NCBI GenBank assembly: GCA_963966185.1
Contig: CAWZYM010000327.1
Coordinates: 1 to 64,000, forward strand
Length of the DNA: 64,000 nucleotides
Direction of reading: 5' to 3'
From: Rhabditoides inermis
Taxonomy: Eukaryota > Nematoda > Chromadorea > Rhabditida > Rhabditidae
In this document: piece after piece, positions 21,696 through 33,500 of the stretch
Layout of the letters: the number at the start of each line of letters is the position of its first letter
How positions within the stretch are numbered: position 1 is the first letter of the stretch
Made by a program: the position numbers and the translations under genes
Notes under the pieces: generated by a model
Database searches by the model: none
Told to the model about the DNA's origin: nothing
What the model saw: only the letters and a program-made list of their open reading frames with translations

Positions 21696-24600
21696 CTGTT
21701 TGTTTGCTTGCAGGTCCGTTCTGGGTGTGCGTGACTCTGGTGTTCTCGATCGGCATTTTTGGCAACATTGCGCAGTACATTGAGAACGAGGGCGCCGATG
21801 GCAAGGGCTACGCAAGCGACTTCCGCATGGGTGGGTGAACTAAAAAACCCCATTTGCACGATTCCTGTTTATTGAAATGTTTGTCTTTTGTGACTGAGTG
21901 CGTGCCCGGTTGCAGTGACCGGCGCGTGCTCGCTCATCTCCTCCTACGTTCTCATCATCCCCACTATTCTCTACTCACTCATGTGGTACAGGAAATGCGA
22001 GAAGGTACGAGATTTGATTTAGGTTCTTTGTAAGTAAGCGCAAAGTTTTAGTGAAATAGTGGAAGCGTTTTTTTGTATACCGTAAAAATGGATCTTTACA
22101 TGGGAAAGAACTCCGTGTATTGTTTAATCAGTGTTGGGGGAGAATAAATGTGCGAGTGAAGCCTATTTTTTGTGTGTAAACAAAGAACTGGCTAATGAGG
22201 ATTCATGTGTTCTGTGGATTTATAATCAGTATTAGAAGAGATCTCACGGAGGATGAATGTATATTGTATATGTAATGAGCATTTTCAATGATTATCAATA
22301 TTGGATAGGAAAGGGGGCATTGTAATATTGGGGAAACATGGCGCAGCATGTGTAGCAGAATTGACCTTCAAACAACAAGCCAGCCTAATGCAAACTATGA
22401 AACAATGTTGCACAAACGTAGACGGAGATAATGTTCTTTACAATACAGTCAGTCCACAGTCGGTTTTCAATGAATGAGGTTTTTGGAGGTGGATATGAGA
22501 TGCTAATACCGTTCGTTTCCAGGTGTACGGTTTCATGGAGTGTTTGTGTGCGTACGGCTACTCGCTCGCCATATTCGTCCCCGTATCGGTGCGTCCCATT
22601 ATTACATTTATAGTCGGCAAGCGTCCTTGGTCAGCCGCCAAGCTGCCGCAGCGCGCGGATGATAGACACGCGACGCGGCTTGCGCGCTATATTTTCTAGT
22701 ACTCTTTCCGAGTGTCTGACTGAAAGAGATGCAGGCAGCGAACTTTCTGGTTGCGAGTTAACCCCCCCACCCCCCGCCCCGGTTTGCATAATTCTTTTCT
22801 AATGTAATGATACATGAGAATAGGACGTATATCTGCTCAATTGAATAGTGATGTTTGGTGACTGATGACTCTGCATCGCCGTCGGCATTTATATCATTGT
22901 TATCAGTTAATTTATATTTATAGTGGAAATAGAACGTGAAACGTTAGCGTGCACTTATCAGCTGTTGGCTGTTGGCTACGGTAAAGATGAAGTGCTGACG
23001 CGTGCGATTGCGTGATCACTGGTCACCACTTTGCATTGAAGTGGCTGATTGTAACCGGGGAAGCTTTGGTCAGTCTTGGCGGCGCGAGGGGCTGTTTTGC
23101 GAAGAAGAAGGGGAATCGTCGTCGGAAGTGTTGTTGGATGGCGCCTGGAAGAAGGAGGTAGGCGAGCGTCCGGCAGTTGCGCACCAGCGGATCCAGGAAC
23201 AGAAAGATCTCGTGTACAATGGGCGTGTACGGAGCGCTGAAACAAATTTGCGCGATATGGTCTGTGATTCGGTGTGTAGTTTTGCTTGGTGCTTGCGCCT
23301 AACTGACACTGATTTGTAGGTGATTGTGATGTGAGTGTGAGAACAAATTGTGATAGCGATAGCGAGCGCCTACAATGCACGAATTTGTAGCTGACAGATT
23401 GTGAGCAAATAGGTATATGTTTCAGTGATAACTTGAAATGTGAGTGTCTATTAAAGTTTAATTCAGCTTTTTTCTTACACACTCACAGCACGAGATACCA
23501 GTACGATGCGACGACAAAGTATGCGATGAATCCGATCGCCGCGAAGTTGACTCCGATCCGCTTGACGTAGCGCTTGCGAGACGCGTGAATCTGAAAAGAC
23601 GTTGTATTTGTCGAAACAAGACACAACAAGAAGACGCAACATACGTGTGACTGTTTGGTGCTGAAAGGCGCACTTTCACCTACATCTTTGAATTGTGCAA
23701 AAAAAAGTATAGCGCTTTCATGACGCCTTTGTCTCAAAATATGGATTCTACCTTTGAGTTGTGCAATTTGAAGAGTATGGCCAAGTCGATCACGAGAACG
23801 CCTATCAGAACGGTTGCCTGGAATTGTTAGCGGGAAGTTAGGCAAGGGCTCCAATTTTTTCAGATCGCTGCACCTGGTATAGGTGGTCGACATTGTTGAG
23901 TAATCTGGCAATGCCCGACTTTGTGTCCAGATGGTTGAGTGTCTCGTAGGTGTGCGCCCACGAATAGCTGTCGTTCATGTAGTTGTCGCATCCGTTGACA
24001 ATAAATGGCAGAGACATGCCTGCAAAATGATCCAATTGTGTCTTATCAACAGTTTTCTGACTTGACATACAGTCCGAGAAATTTCAAGTTCCGTCGCTTC
24101 GATTGTAGGGCAACACTTACTTTAATTTTTTGCGCAACTGAACTCGGAAAAGTAATTCAACTGTGTTCTAAAAAATGTTTCTTACCTACAGCGAATGCGT
24201 ATCCGCAGAGAATGTAGCATGTGCTATGTGTGACTGTGAATGTGCGTATCCAGGAGGGGAGAAAGACTGCGACTGCGTGTGTGAAGCAGACTAGCTGAAG
24301 TCGACACGGCGTACTATTCCTTTCTTCTCAGTCAGACTCACCAAATACATCATTAATGCCGAATACCACGTGTAGTTGAAAAGAAATGAAGCTAGTATTC
24401 CTAGAGGTTCCGGGCAGTCTAATTTAGGACAGACTGCAGTTGTCTTTGATAATCTAATCTTACGGAAGTACACTTTCTGGAATAATACGGGGATGTTGAG
24501 GAAGAATATGCAGTATAGAATGTCTACGAATTCGGTGAAAAATAATCCGATCTAGAGTTGTGTCGTTATAAGTTATAACCAACTGTATAAACTAACCACG

Positions 24601-26005
24601 ACTATTGACAATGCGTTTTCACGGAGAGTCGAAGTTGAGGAAACAGTCCATATCACAGAAATATTGATTATTAGTTGCGCCGTGGAAATCACTGTTTGAA
24701 CAACAGCAATGTAAAACAACACGTCGTTAGATGCAGGCATCTTTAAAATGAATGTTTGTCGAATCTGCGATTTTCTGGGAGGGGATATGCACAATTATTT
24801 GTGTGATTTCACATGTACTATTACAATATTGTAATAATTTCACTTATTGCTAGACTAGACTTTTGAAGCACATGAATAATTACGTGTCAAGGGAATGGAA
24901 CAGGAACAAATTGCATAAAGAATCACACAAATTTGCCTGAAGTGTTATGTGTAGTTGTAGTTTAGTTGTAGGCATAGTTTGTGTTTATGTAATACAGTGA
25001 ATGCATTTTATTCATAATGATTTTGCTATAAGCTGCTCAATAACACTTATTATTTATAACTTATACGGGAAAGTGTAAACAGACGTGCAGTATGAGTTCG
25101 AATCGCACCATTGTGTTTGCATTTTGAATAACGACAATGATTACCTTTTGATTAGTGTAAAGCAGAATGTAGGGTGTAGTGGTGTAGATGTGCTGGCGGC
25201 AACCGTAATTCGTGTGCTGTTGCAAAAAAAAACATTGTAGTGTGTACTAGAAGGATTGCTAATATATTAAACTTGGACACAACATATTGATATGATGTGT
25301 TTTATGTGTTAGATGAGTGAACGTCCTCATGCTCTGTAGGTGCTGTGGACGGTGGACGTGGCGGCGTTCCGCTGGGCGCTCATCTTCGGCTCGGTCGCCC
25401 TCTCCGGAGCCGTCCTCATCAGGGCATTCTACCCATGCTTCAAGGTATTCAGGGGACCGATCGATGACAAGGGGAAGATGCAAGGTACAAGTCAAGGTAC
25501 GGCCACGGGGGTCGGTGTGGATATGAGAAAAGACTTGGGCCAGTTTTATGAGTGAAATCAACTATGGAACTTATGGCTGTAGAGAAGAGACTTGCTACAA
25601 TTTGTCATAGTGAAATTGATTGTCTAACGGAAATGAATTGTTAGAAAATTGGTGTTTCGATTTTGGTGCGAGCATGAAGCGTACATTTCAGTTTACCGTT
25701 TTTTGTGCTATTGTGGGTAGGGTGGTTCGAGTAAGTTGGTTGATCTCAGAACATTCTTATAACCGGTGCGTAGACAGTCATAGTGCGCAAGTGGTGCGGG
25801 AATATGTAAAGTTTTGAACTGGAGAAATGGCGGGAACTTTGAAATCACCGTTTCCGTTTCAGTCTGACCCGAACAAGCTGATCGGTCTCGGCGTCGTCGC
25901 TGCCATCCTCCTCCTCCACTTTGGACTCGCATTCTGCTTCAAGGTGAAGGGGGAGGGGGAGGGAGGAAGGGAGAGGGAGAGAGAGAGGGGGAAGTGAGAG
26001 AGAGC

Positions 26006-26036
<31 letters not shown>

Positions 26037-27283
26037 TGGGGAGGGAGAGAGAGAGCAGAGAGAGAGAGAGAGGTGGGGAGGGAGAGAGAGAGCAGAGAGA
26101 GAGAGAGAGGTGGGGAGGGAGAAAGAGAGAGAGAGAGATCATAATAGGGTTGAATTACTATGATGTGTTGGTGAAGCTGAAGCGTTTAGTGTCGATGTGG
26201 GCAGTTAGTGTTAGCATGTGGGCTCACAATCAATTCCAACTATACGAATTGAACGGTGTATTAATGTTGGAGTGCAGTGTGTCACTGAAGCGTATAATAT
26301 CGAGAATGTGGAACGGCTTGAATAGCACATGTGCATAGTGTGTGTGTGTTGTTGAAAGGTGATGCAAATGCTGGATGAGAAAGGCAACAACTTGAAAGTC
26401 CTGTGGATAAATTGTATAACTATTTTGTGTGAAACATAACATTGTCTGTTTGCAGGAGTATTTCTTTGACCGAGCGCACCCGACCCGCAAGACGACCTCG
26501 CCCACTGCGCCCGCACAGACTGCCGAGATGGAGATACCACAGGGACTTCCGGTGGGTACCATCCTTCTCTCTCTGTCTCTCTATCTCTATCTCTCCCTCC
26601 CTCCCCCCCCCTCTCTCTCTCTCTCCTTTCTCTCTCTCACTCACTCTATCTATCTCCCTTTCTCTCTCCCTCTCTCTCTCTCTTCATAGCAGTTTGTTCC
26701 CTTGCAGTCGTCCGTCGCCCCTCCCGCGGCTGCTTCGAACGCGTCTCTCCCTGCTGGGAAGGTGAAGAGAGAGAGCGACGAGGCTGGCCTGCCTGCTAAG
26801 CACGCACCCACAGTAAGCATGCCCAGCCACTAATACACACACTTGCTTTCTTGCTTTCTGCCCCCTGCTTCACTCCCACTTTGTCCCTTGTGGATTCTTG
26901 TGTTATTCACCCTCTCTCCTTTTCCCCTATTCTTATTTGTTTTATGTTCATTTTTGCAGAATGAGACGATTCCTGCCACTCAGCCGCCGGTTGCTGTGAC
27001 GGAAGCGAAGAAGGAAGAGGAGAAGGCGGCGGAGAAGGAACAGCCGAAGGAGAAGGAGCCAACGGGTGCTCCTGCTCCGGCAGTTGCGACTGAGAAGAAG
27101 GAGGAAGTGAAGACGGATCCCACCACTGCTTCGAAGCCAGAGGAGAAGAAGAAGGAGGTAGAGAAGAAGGAGGATGAGAAGAAGACTGACGCCCCTGCTG
27201 TCCCTGCTCCGACCGAGGCTGCCAAGAAGGAGGAGGTGAAGGAGGGAGAGAAGAAGAAGGAAGAGAAGGAAGAGAAGGAGTAG
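20072..27283 (+). CDS. YIPF1: YIPF1/YIPF2-type Yip1-domain Golgi membrane protein with Lys/Glu-rich tail
   Basis: Eleven coding exons give 426 residues: 20072-20161, 20919-21041, 21435-21519, 21714-21830, 21916-22004, 22523-22588, 25340-25444, 25863-25943, 26456-26551, 26708-26812 and 26960-27283. The start MSGLQFQSF fits the family. FSFEFYQQYFDVDT, then PDLYGPFWVC, YGYSLAIFVPVS and LWTVDVAAFRWAL match YIPF1/2 in order. Five membrane segments follow: CVTLVFSIGIFGNI, CSLISSYVLIIPTILY, the YGYSLAIFV region, IFGSVALSGAVLI and GVVAAILLLHFGLAF. Yip1-domain proteins act in ER-Golgi Rab traffic. Family members are about 310 residues; the surplus is a 170-residue low-complexity cytosolic tail (EKKEEVKTD, PEEKKKEVEKKEDEKK). 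Intron 6 (2.75 kb) contains a complete antisense gene. AATAAA lies at 27512-27517. Confidence 0.93.
20180..20570. repeat. Degenerate tandem repeats in YIPF1/2-like intron 1
   Basis: Several imperfect copies of GACAAGCATAGAGGGGAGTG- and AGAGGAGTAGGTGAACAAAA-like segments occur (for example near 20211, 20321, 20381 and 20515). This is an old minisatellite. No coding potential was found in the intron. Confidence 0.6.
23483..24740 (-). CDS. Seven-transmembrane protein nested antisense in an intron
   Basis: Seven exons, 24740-24597, 24551-24464, 24418-24342, 24294-24186, 24019-23874, 23817-23752 and 23590-23483, join in phase to 245 residues, with introns of 45 bp upward, all GT-AG. An upstream in-frame Met (24794) could extend the N-terminus. 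Seven hydrophobic segments are visible: LFYIAVVQTVISTAQLII, LFFTEFVDILYCIFFLNI, SFLFNYTWYSALMMYL, VCFTHAVAVFLPSWI, CYILCGYAFAVGMSLPFIV, TVLIGVLVIDLAILF and VNFAAIGFIAYFVVASYWY. A polar loop GCDNYMNDSYSWAHTYETL with a likely N-glycosylation site (NDS) precedes TM6, and a basic RKRYVKR precedes TM7. The topology suggests a receptor, but no family motif (DRY, NPxxY) is visible. ATTAAA lies just past the stop (23462-23457). It lies wholly in YIPF1/2-like intron 6. Confidence 0.8.
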
Positions 27284-28022
27284 CAGCATTTGATGCAGGC
27301 CATGACTGTATGTCCTTGAGAGTTTACCCCCTTTACTCACTTTCTATAGTCGAGTTGTTCTGTGATATTCCGTGTAACCATAATATTATATGTAGGTTGT
27401 AGCTACTCGCGGTTGCTTTATGGTGATGTAATATTGTTAGCTTTTCCCTGTCTATTTCAAATATCTATTTGATTCCGAATTGTGATGTGGCTGTGTTTGC
27501 GATATTGAGAGAATAAATACAAATGAAAGGTTTTGATTTGCGGCTTGAGAGTTTTGTTTGTCTATTACGCAGTCGATTTTCATTGGAACACTCGAGACAG
27601 GAGACGCGTCTGATTGGTTTGCTTGATACTGTTTATTCTAGGAATCGTATTTAGGGGAGCGAGAGAGAGTAGGGGTTGACCTTCAGTTCTGCCGTTTTGT
27701 GTTATAATCATATATGAGTCATACTTACCAGTTTGCAGAGTAATGATCCATGTAGTGGGTGTGTTGTTCGCGTTTCTCTTGCATACGCTATTTTTAAGTC
27801 GGATTTGAATCGTTGGCGAGTGGCTATAAAATGACAAGTCATGAGTATTCTCGTGTTTTGTGAATTACATTGAATTTCTGACTCGCGGAAACGCGAATTC
27901 GTTTTCTTTTTTCGCGTATTGTCTAAACGTGTGGTGTGAGTCACTTCCGCCTTACCAGATAAGAAGATATGGGTCAATTGACGTCTGTAGTTGGAGTAGT
28001 CAGACAAACAGTGGTCAGGCAC

Positions 28023-28080
<58 letters not shown>

Positions 28081-28792
28081 GATCGGCAACAGTCGTTCGT
28101 ATGTACAACTGCGGGATGGTTTGTGTCGGCAAACATTATACGTAGAAGGAAGAGTAGTCAGTGATAAGAAGGACTGTGAATCGGGAAAAGGGAAGTGGGC
28201 TGTTAGGCGCTATGACTACGAACACCTTGTGACGTACCCATTTATGGGAGGCGTTTATTTGGACTATTGATCTGGGAAAGGTGATAAGAATGTTGTGGTC
28301 AGGACGTGTTTGTGATTCTCTTTCTCATTTTTTTTCATCCTCATCAGTCAGTCTCTTCTTCATCAAGATTATTTTCTATATAATATATATCTCCGTATCG
28401 TAGTACTAGCAACGTGTCGTATGTGCTATCTCTTTGCCCTGAAACGTATACGTATCGTGTGCAACTGCGCAGTCGAGAATCAAGGAATTTTGAGATCCGC
28501 CACTACACTACACAAAATTTATTCGTGTGATGTATCGCTCTAATTGTCTGCCAATCTCTTCACCCTCTCTCTCTCTCTCTCTCTCTCTCTCGCGGTAATT
28601 GATGTGCACATTGACAAAATTGTATTGGTTGTGCACATTTTAATCAATTCAAAACGTTTATAAGAGTTTAACAATCATAACAGTTTTAAATTGATGTGCA
28701 CACGCGTGACGAGCCGATGTGCATGGTGCATGATCAGTTGATCAGTTGATCAGTTGATCGGTTATCAGTTGATCAGCCATGCTTTTCAGAAG
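27284..28792. other. Intergenic region; poly(A) signal, GA/CT tracts, GATCAGTT repeat
   Basis: The YIPF1/2-like 3' UTR runs to AATAAA at 27512-27517. Then come a (GA)n tract at 28028-28078, a (CT)n tract at about 28563-28590, and at about 28731-28776 five to six near-copies of the palindromic octamer GATCAGTT immediately before the OST-alpha start. No supported gene. Confidence 0.6.
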
Positions 28793-29643
28793 ATGGACGA
28801 CGTGTGGATGCTGCCCCCGGAGGGCGAGAAAAGCATGCCACTGTCGTTCGTCCGCACTCCCAAGGTCGCCGAACACTTTCATGGTGGGTGGAGAGAGAGA
28901 GAAAGAAAGAGAGAGGAAGGGAGGGAGGGAGAGAGGGAGGGAGAGAGAGAGAGAATGGGAGGAGCGGAAAGTAGAACGGCTGAAGCGCGTATGTACTGTC
29001 ACTGTCGGGAAGTCGGTACCTCGGTGAATAATTTTCGCTCTACGTTGTAAGTAAGTGGCAGAGAGAAGAAAGACAACATTTCCATTATTCCATAGCGTAG
29101 TACAGAGAAATGGAATGAGTGCAAGTATGTGAGTTAGAACATGTAAGCATTTGATCGTTAGTGAAGTGTAAGAATGGATATATGAAATGTAGAGAAATAG
29201 CTTTTTGTATTTTTCAGTTTTTGTGGATCAACTTACAACCTTCAACTAATGCTGCATTGCTCGCGAAATATACTTTTCAACTTATGTTGGGCGTGAATCG
29301 TATTGAACATAGTGTTGAGTGTTATATCGTTTTGGTGGTGGATCAGTGAATCAGGCAGGCAGGATATCATTGTTGTTATGACGTTCTTTTCACAGAGATT
29401 CCGCAGTTTTTCGACAATATACACAAACCACAGCCAGTTGTGGTTAGGCTGGGCACTACATATGGAACATAGTGGATAGAGCGAATAGGCGAATACCACA
29501 ATGCTTCACTATCTCATCCCGAGACATTCCTTCCATTCAGGAATGAACACTGCTATGTACGTATTCATCTACGTCTGTTCCCTCATCACATTCATCGTAC
29601 TACTGACTACTATGAGAATTATATGGGTGGTCCACAAGAAGTG

Positions 29644-29694
<51 letters not shown>

Positions 29695-30460
29695 ATATCC
29701 CGTTTCAGAGTCTCTGACGAGTACTTGCAAACGGATCTCTACTGGGTTGCGTATATGCCACTGGTGGGTGGATTGTCGAATTATTGATTGATTTATCGAC
29801 TTATCGATCGATTCCAATCTTCAGGTGGTGTGTCTGTGCTCACTCGGTGGCAATATCTTTCCCCGATCCATGCCTATTCTCTACGCTATCGGATTGACGT
29901 GAGTGCATTGTCAATAATTTTAAATTTAGACACTTTTCATACGTTTCACGGTAGCTGTATAATCAGATAAATTAGGTCGCACTAATCCTGGTTGTGTAGC
30001 CAAAAAATCCAAAATCCAATAATTCGTTTTGCCTATACCACACCGAACTCGGCATAAGACGATAAGACATCAGACAATATATAATATTATTCTGGGAGAT
30101 AGTTTGCCAGATTACGGTAGAAAATCGATCTACACTCTAGTCGCATTCGATCTACCTTCTAGTCGTGAAGAGACCCAAGCGCGCGCTTTCAAACGATAAT
30201 ATCGATCAAAGAAGCCGGCATGCGAATCAAAGAGGCCGCGCGACACTCGACCATTTGCTCGCGCTGTCTGACCTCTCTCGCTCGCAACTGAGTTTCGCCA
30301 ACTGACCCCGGCTGGCAATAACAGAAACTATCCTCCAGGCGAAGACTATACCTCGTAGTTATATTATCACGCTCTTTTCGTAAGAATCGATCTCAGGCGT
30401 GCCCTAGCATTACTAGAAAAAGTGACCACGGATTTTTGCTGAAAACTCATAAATGAATAT

Positions 30461-30501
<41 letters not shown>

Positions 30502-33500
30502 AATTGGGTTCACTCAGTGTTTTTTGCAGCTACTTCCACTCCTCTTTTGAATTGCTCGCTTTGAACAATTTTTTGTGTTAAAAGGAACAAAGGCGACTTA
30601 TTTTCGATTCGGAGTATATATTATGGCTCCCGAGTTTCGCGGGTTCGATTCCGGTTACTGCCAAATGTTTTTTTCGTGTGAAAATGAGTTGTGGCAGGTT
30701 GTGGATGAGATAAGCCACTGTTCCTTTGGGTTGTGTGAAGCAGGTTTTTCTGTAAAAAAATCATTCATCCCGGCGCTACTCGGTGAATAATTGATGTTTG
30801 AGTTATGATCATAAAAATTTTGAATTGATTTGAAATTGAATTCATTCACTCCGTATTTTTGCAGCTACTTTTACTTCTCTTACGAATTGCTCGCTTTAAA
30901 CATTTTTGGGGTTGATTTGGTGATTTAAATTGTGTGACGGACGCAGTTTTTTTCTGGAATCCATTCATTCATTTTTTTTTCTTGCAGCTACTTGATGCTG
31001 TGCTATCAGACGATGCACGCACTCATAATGCGACTGGCGGGCGGGCGGAGTGCGCTCGCCGAGTGGCTGCAGTTCAAGAACAAGGTGGGGGGGGGGGAAG
31101 GAGAGGGGAGGGAGGGAGAAAGGGAGAGAGAGGAAAGAGAAAGAATGGAGAGAGAGAGGGATAGAGAGAGAGGGGAAAGGAGGGGGAGGGAGGAGAGGGA
31201 GGGAGAGAGGAGAGAGAGGGATGGAGTGAGGGAGAGAGAGGGGGAGATAGAAGGGGAGAGAGAGAGGGGAGATAAAGAGAGGGATAGAGAGAAGAGAGAA
31301 ACAAAGAGAGAGGGAGAGGAGAGAGATACGAGGGAGAGGGAGAGAGAGAGAGAGAGAGGAGAGAGAGAAAGGAGAGAGGAAGGGAGAGAGAGAGACTTCA
31401 GCGCATCTCCTTCACCACCCCACCATTCTGCTGCTGCTGCAAGTGCCTGCCGTCAGCCGAGCCCACCGCGTGAGTGATAAAGATTATCGATTGATTATAT
31501 CGATTGATTATCGGTTGCTTGTCAGCCGCGCGCTGCGAATGATCGGCTACATGATCGAGCAGTCGCCGGTGATTCGGATTCTGATAGAGGTGAGCTGCTT
31601 TTGTTCGGATAGAGGTCACAACTGGTCTAATCTTGCGGAAGCGTCACGATTCTGATATTGATATTCTTGCGCTAGAAAACTACGGCACAAGTTGTGTGAC
31701 TTGATGACGTTGATGTCACACAACTTGTTCACGGTTTTCACATCGTATTCTATCCCCTCATTATTTCGGATACTAGTCGCCGTCGCATTCAGTGTCCCTT
31801 TTTTTCTCTCTGCCTCTTTCAAGAGAGTGGCTTCATGAATCAGGAAACTGACTGCATCTCCCTTTCCAGATCGTTCTCATCGTCGGCGGCCACGAGGGCT
31901 TGAACGTCAACGGCGCGTGAGTATTCATGTTCTTAACAATTTTTAAGATGTTTGAAGCTTGAAGGTTTTTGTGTATTCACGCAGATTTGAAATGGCAACG
32001 ATTTGCAGTTTCAATCTTTATTCGAATCGTGAAACGTATGAATGAAGTTTTTCATTTTGTTTATTTATCTGTGAGTATAGAAACACTATAACGCAAAATG
32101 TGGTAATTGTATTTTGCAGCGTCGAGTGAGTTTAAAATACGTCAAGTGCAGTACAGCACATAAAATCAATGAACCATTGTTTGCCGTTTCATCGCAACCA
32201 CGAAACGTACATATAAGTACAATAGAAGAATGATCAGAATGATCATGTCATGTTGCGCTGTTCACACCGTGTACACCAAAACTCAAATGACGTATTTCGA
32301 ACAGATGAACATTCGTTTTCAGGGCGTCGCAGATTCTGAACGGAGTCGGCGTCGCTTCGACTCTCATCGCCGTCTACGGATGCCATATACTCATAAGGAT
32401 ATCTGAGGTGAGTGTTATTATGTGTATTTAATGTGTAACCCCCAGTGATAGTGATGGTCCTAGTCGAAACAGGTTGCGGAAACCCATTTCTTGAGCACAA
32501 CGCGCTATACTCAGTGGGGTGGTCGTAGTCCACAATAATTCATGATCTGGAAACGAACTAAACGAAAACTCGTTTCAGCACTGTTGACAGGATCAACGTT
32601 ATAACGCGACGGATCAAAAAGCGTAGTCGGCATGTAATCTTCAAAAGTAACAATAACGATACAGTTTTTATAAGAGTGCCACACGCCCAGTGATAGTAAA
32701 CATATCAGATAACGAATACCTGAAACAAGCGTAGCAGATTTGTTCATTGCAAGAGTTTTACAACAGTACTACAGTACCCCATAGTATTCGTTGCAGGACC
32801 GGGGCGCGGCGTACAACACCAAGATGCTGTTCCAGTGCGTCGACGGGGCACAACTCGCGTACACACTGCAGAAGTGGGTTCGGGGAACAAGCTGCACTTT
32901 TATATAGTTCAATTGCGCCGATATTTCAACCAGATTTGCTTTCTCACATGATTTTTATCGACAACACACATCAAACACATACTACACGGCTTGGATAATG
33001 AAAACTGGATGAATCAAGGAGTCTACATCATGAACGGATCGTTTCACATCTTACCACCAAACCACATCTATACAGGGACAATACAGCTTGGATACGAGAA
33101 ACAGTAGATACCCATCTACATATTGAACGGATCGGTAAAGGGTCACTAAAACCACATCTACAATACAGCTTGGATAAAGGGAATAGGGTAGATCACTTAT
33201 ATTATGAGTCTACATCTTGAACGGATCCGTGTGCAGCGCAGCCGGGGCGACGCGGATGCGGATCGACTTGGCCTTGCCGTACAGCCGCCGCTGCTGCCGG
33301 CACTCGTCCCAGTACACAGCAGTCAGCTGGTGCAGGCGCGCCCGCTCTGCCGCCAGCCAACCACTGCAAGGCAACGGTTGAGCTCCGCCCCCTATAGCCC
33401 CGCCCATCCCGCTACTATTAGAAACGTCAACATGGGAACGTCTGGTTCCGTCAGAACCGAATACTTGCCACGCCCCGCCCCCTCCAGCCCCGCCCCCACT

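Noticed and set aside
22600..22760. A further YIPF1/2-like exon directly after 22588
   Set aside because: The sequence after the GTGCGT donor has no homologous coding. The matching next exon (LWTVDVAAFRWAL) is at 25340.
23002..23319. Plus-strand frame of 105 codons in YIPF1/2-like intron 6
   Set aside because: No splice context or homology, and it overlaps the downstream flank of the antisense 7-TM gene.
26948..27340. Leu-rich minus-strand frame
   Set aside because: Antisense of the Lys/Glu-rich last exon of the YIPF1/2-like gene.
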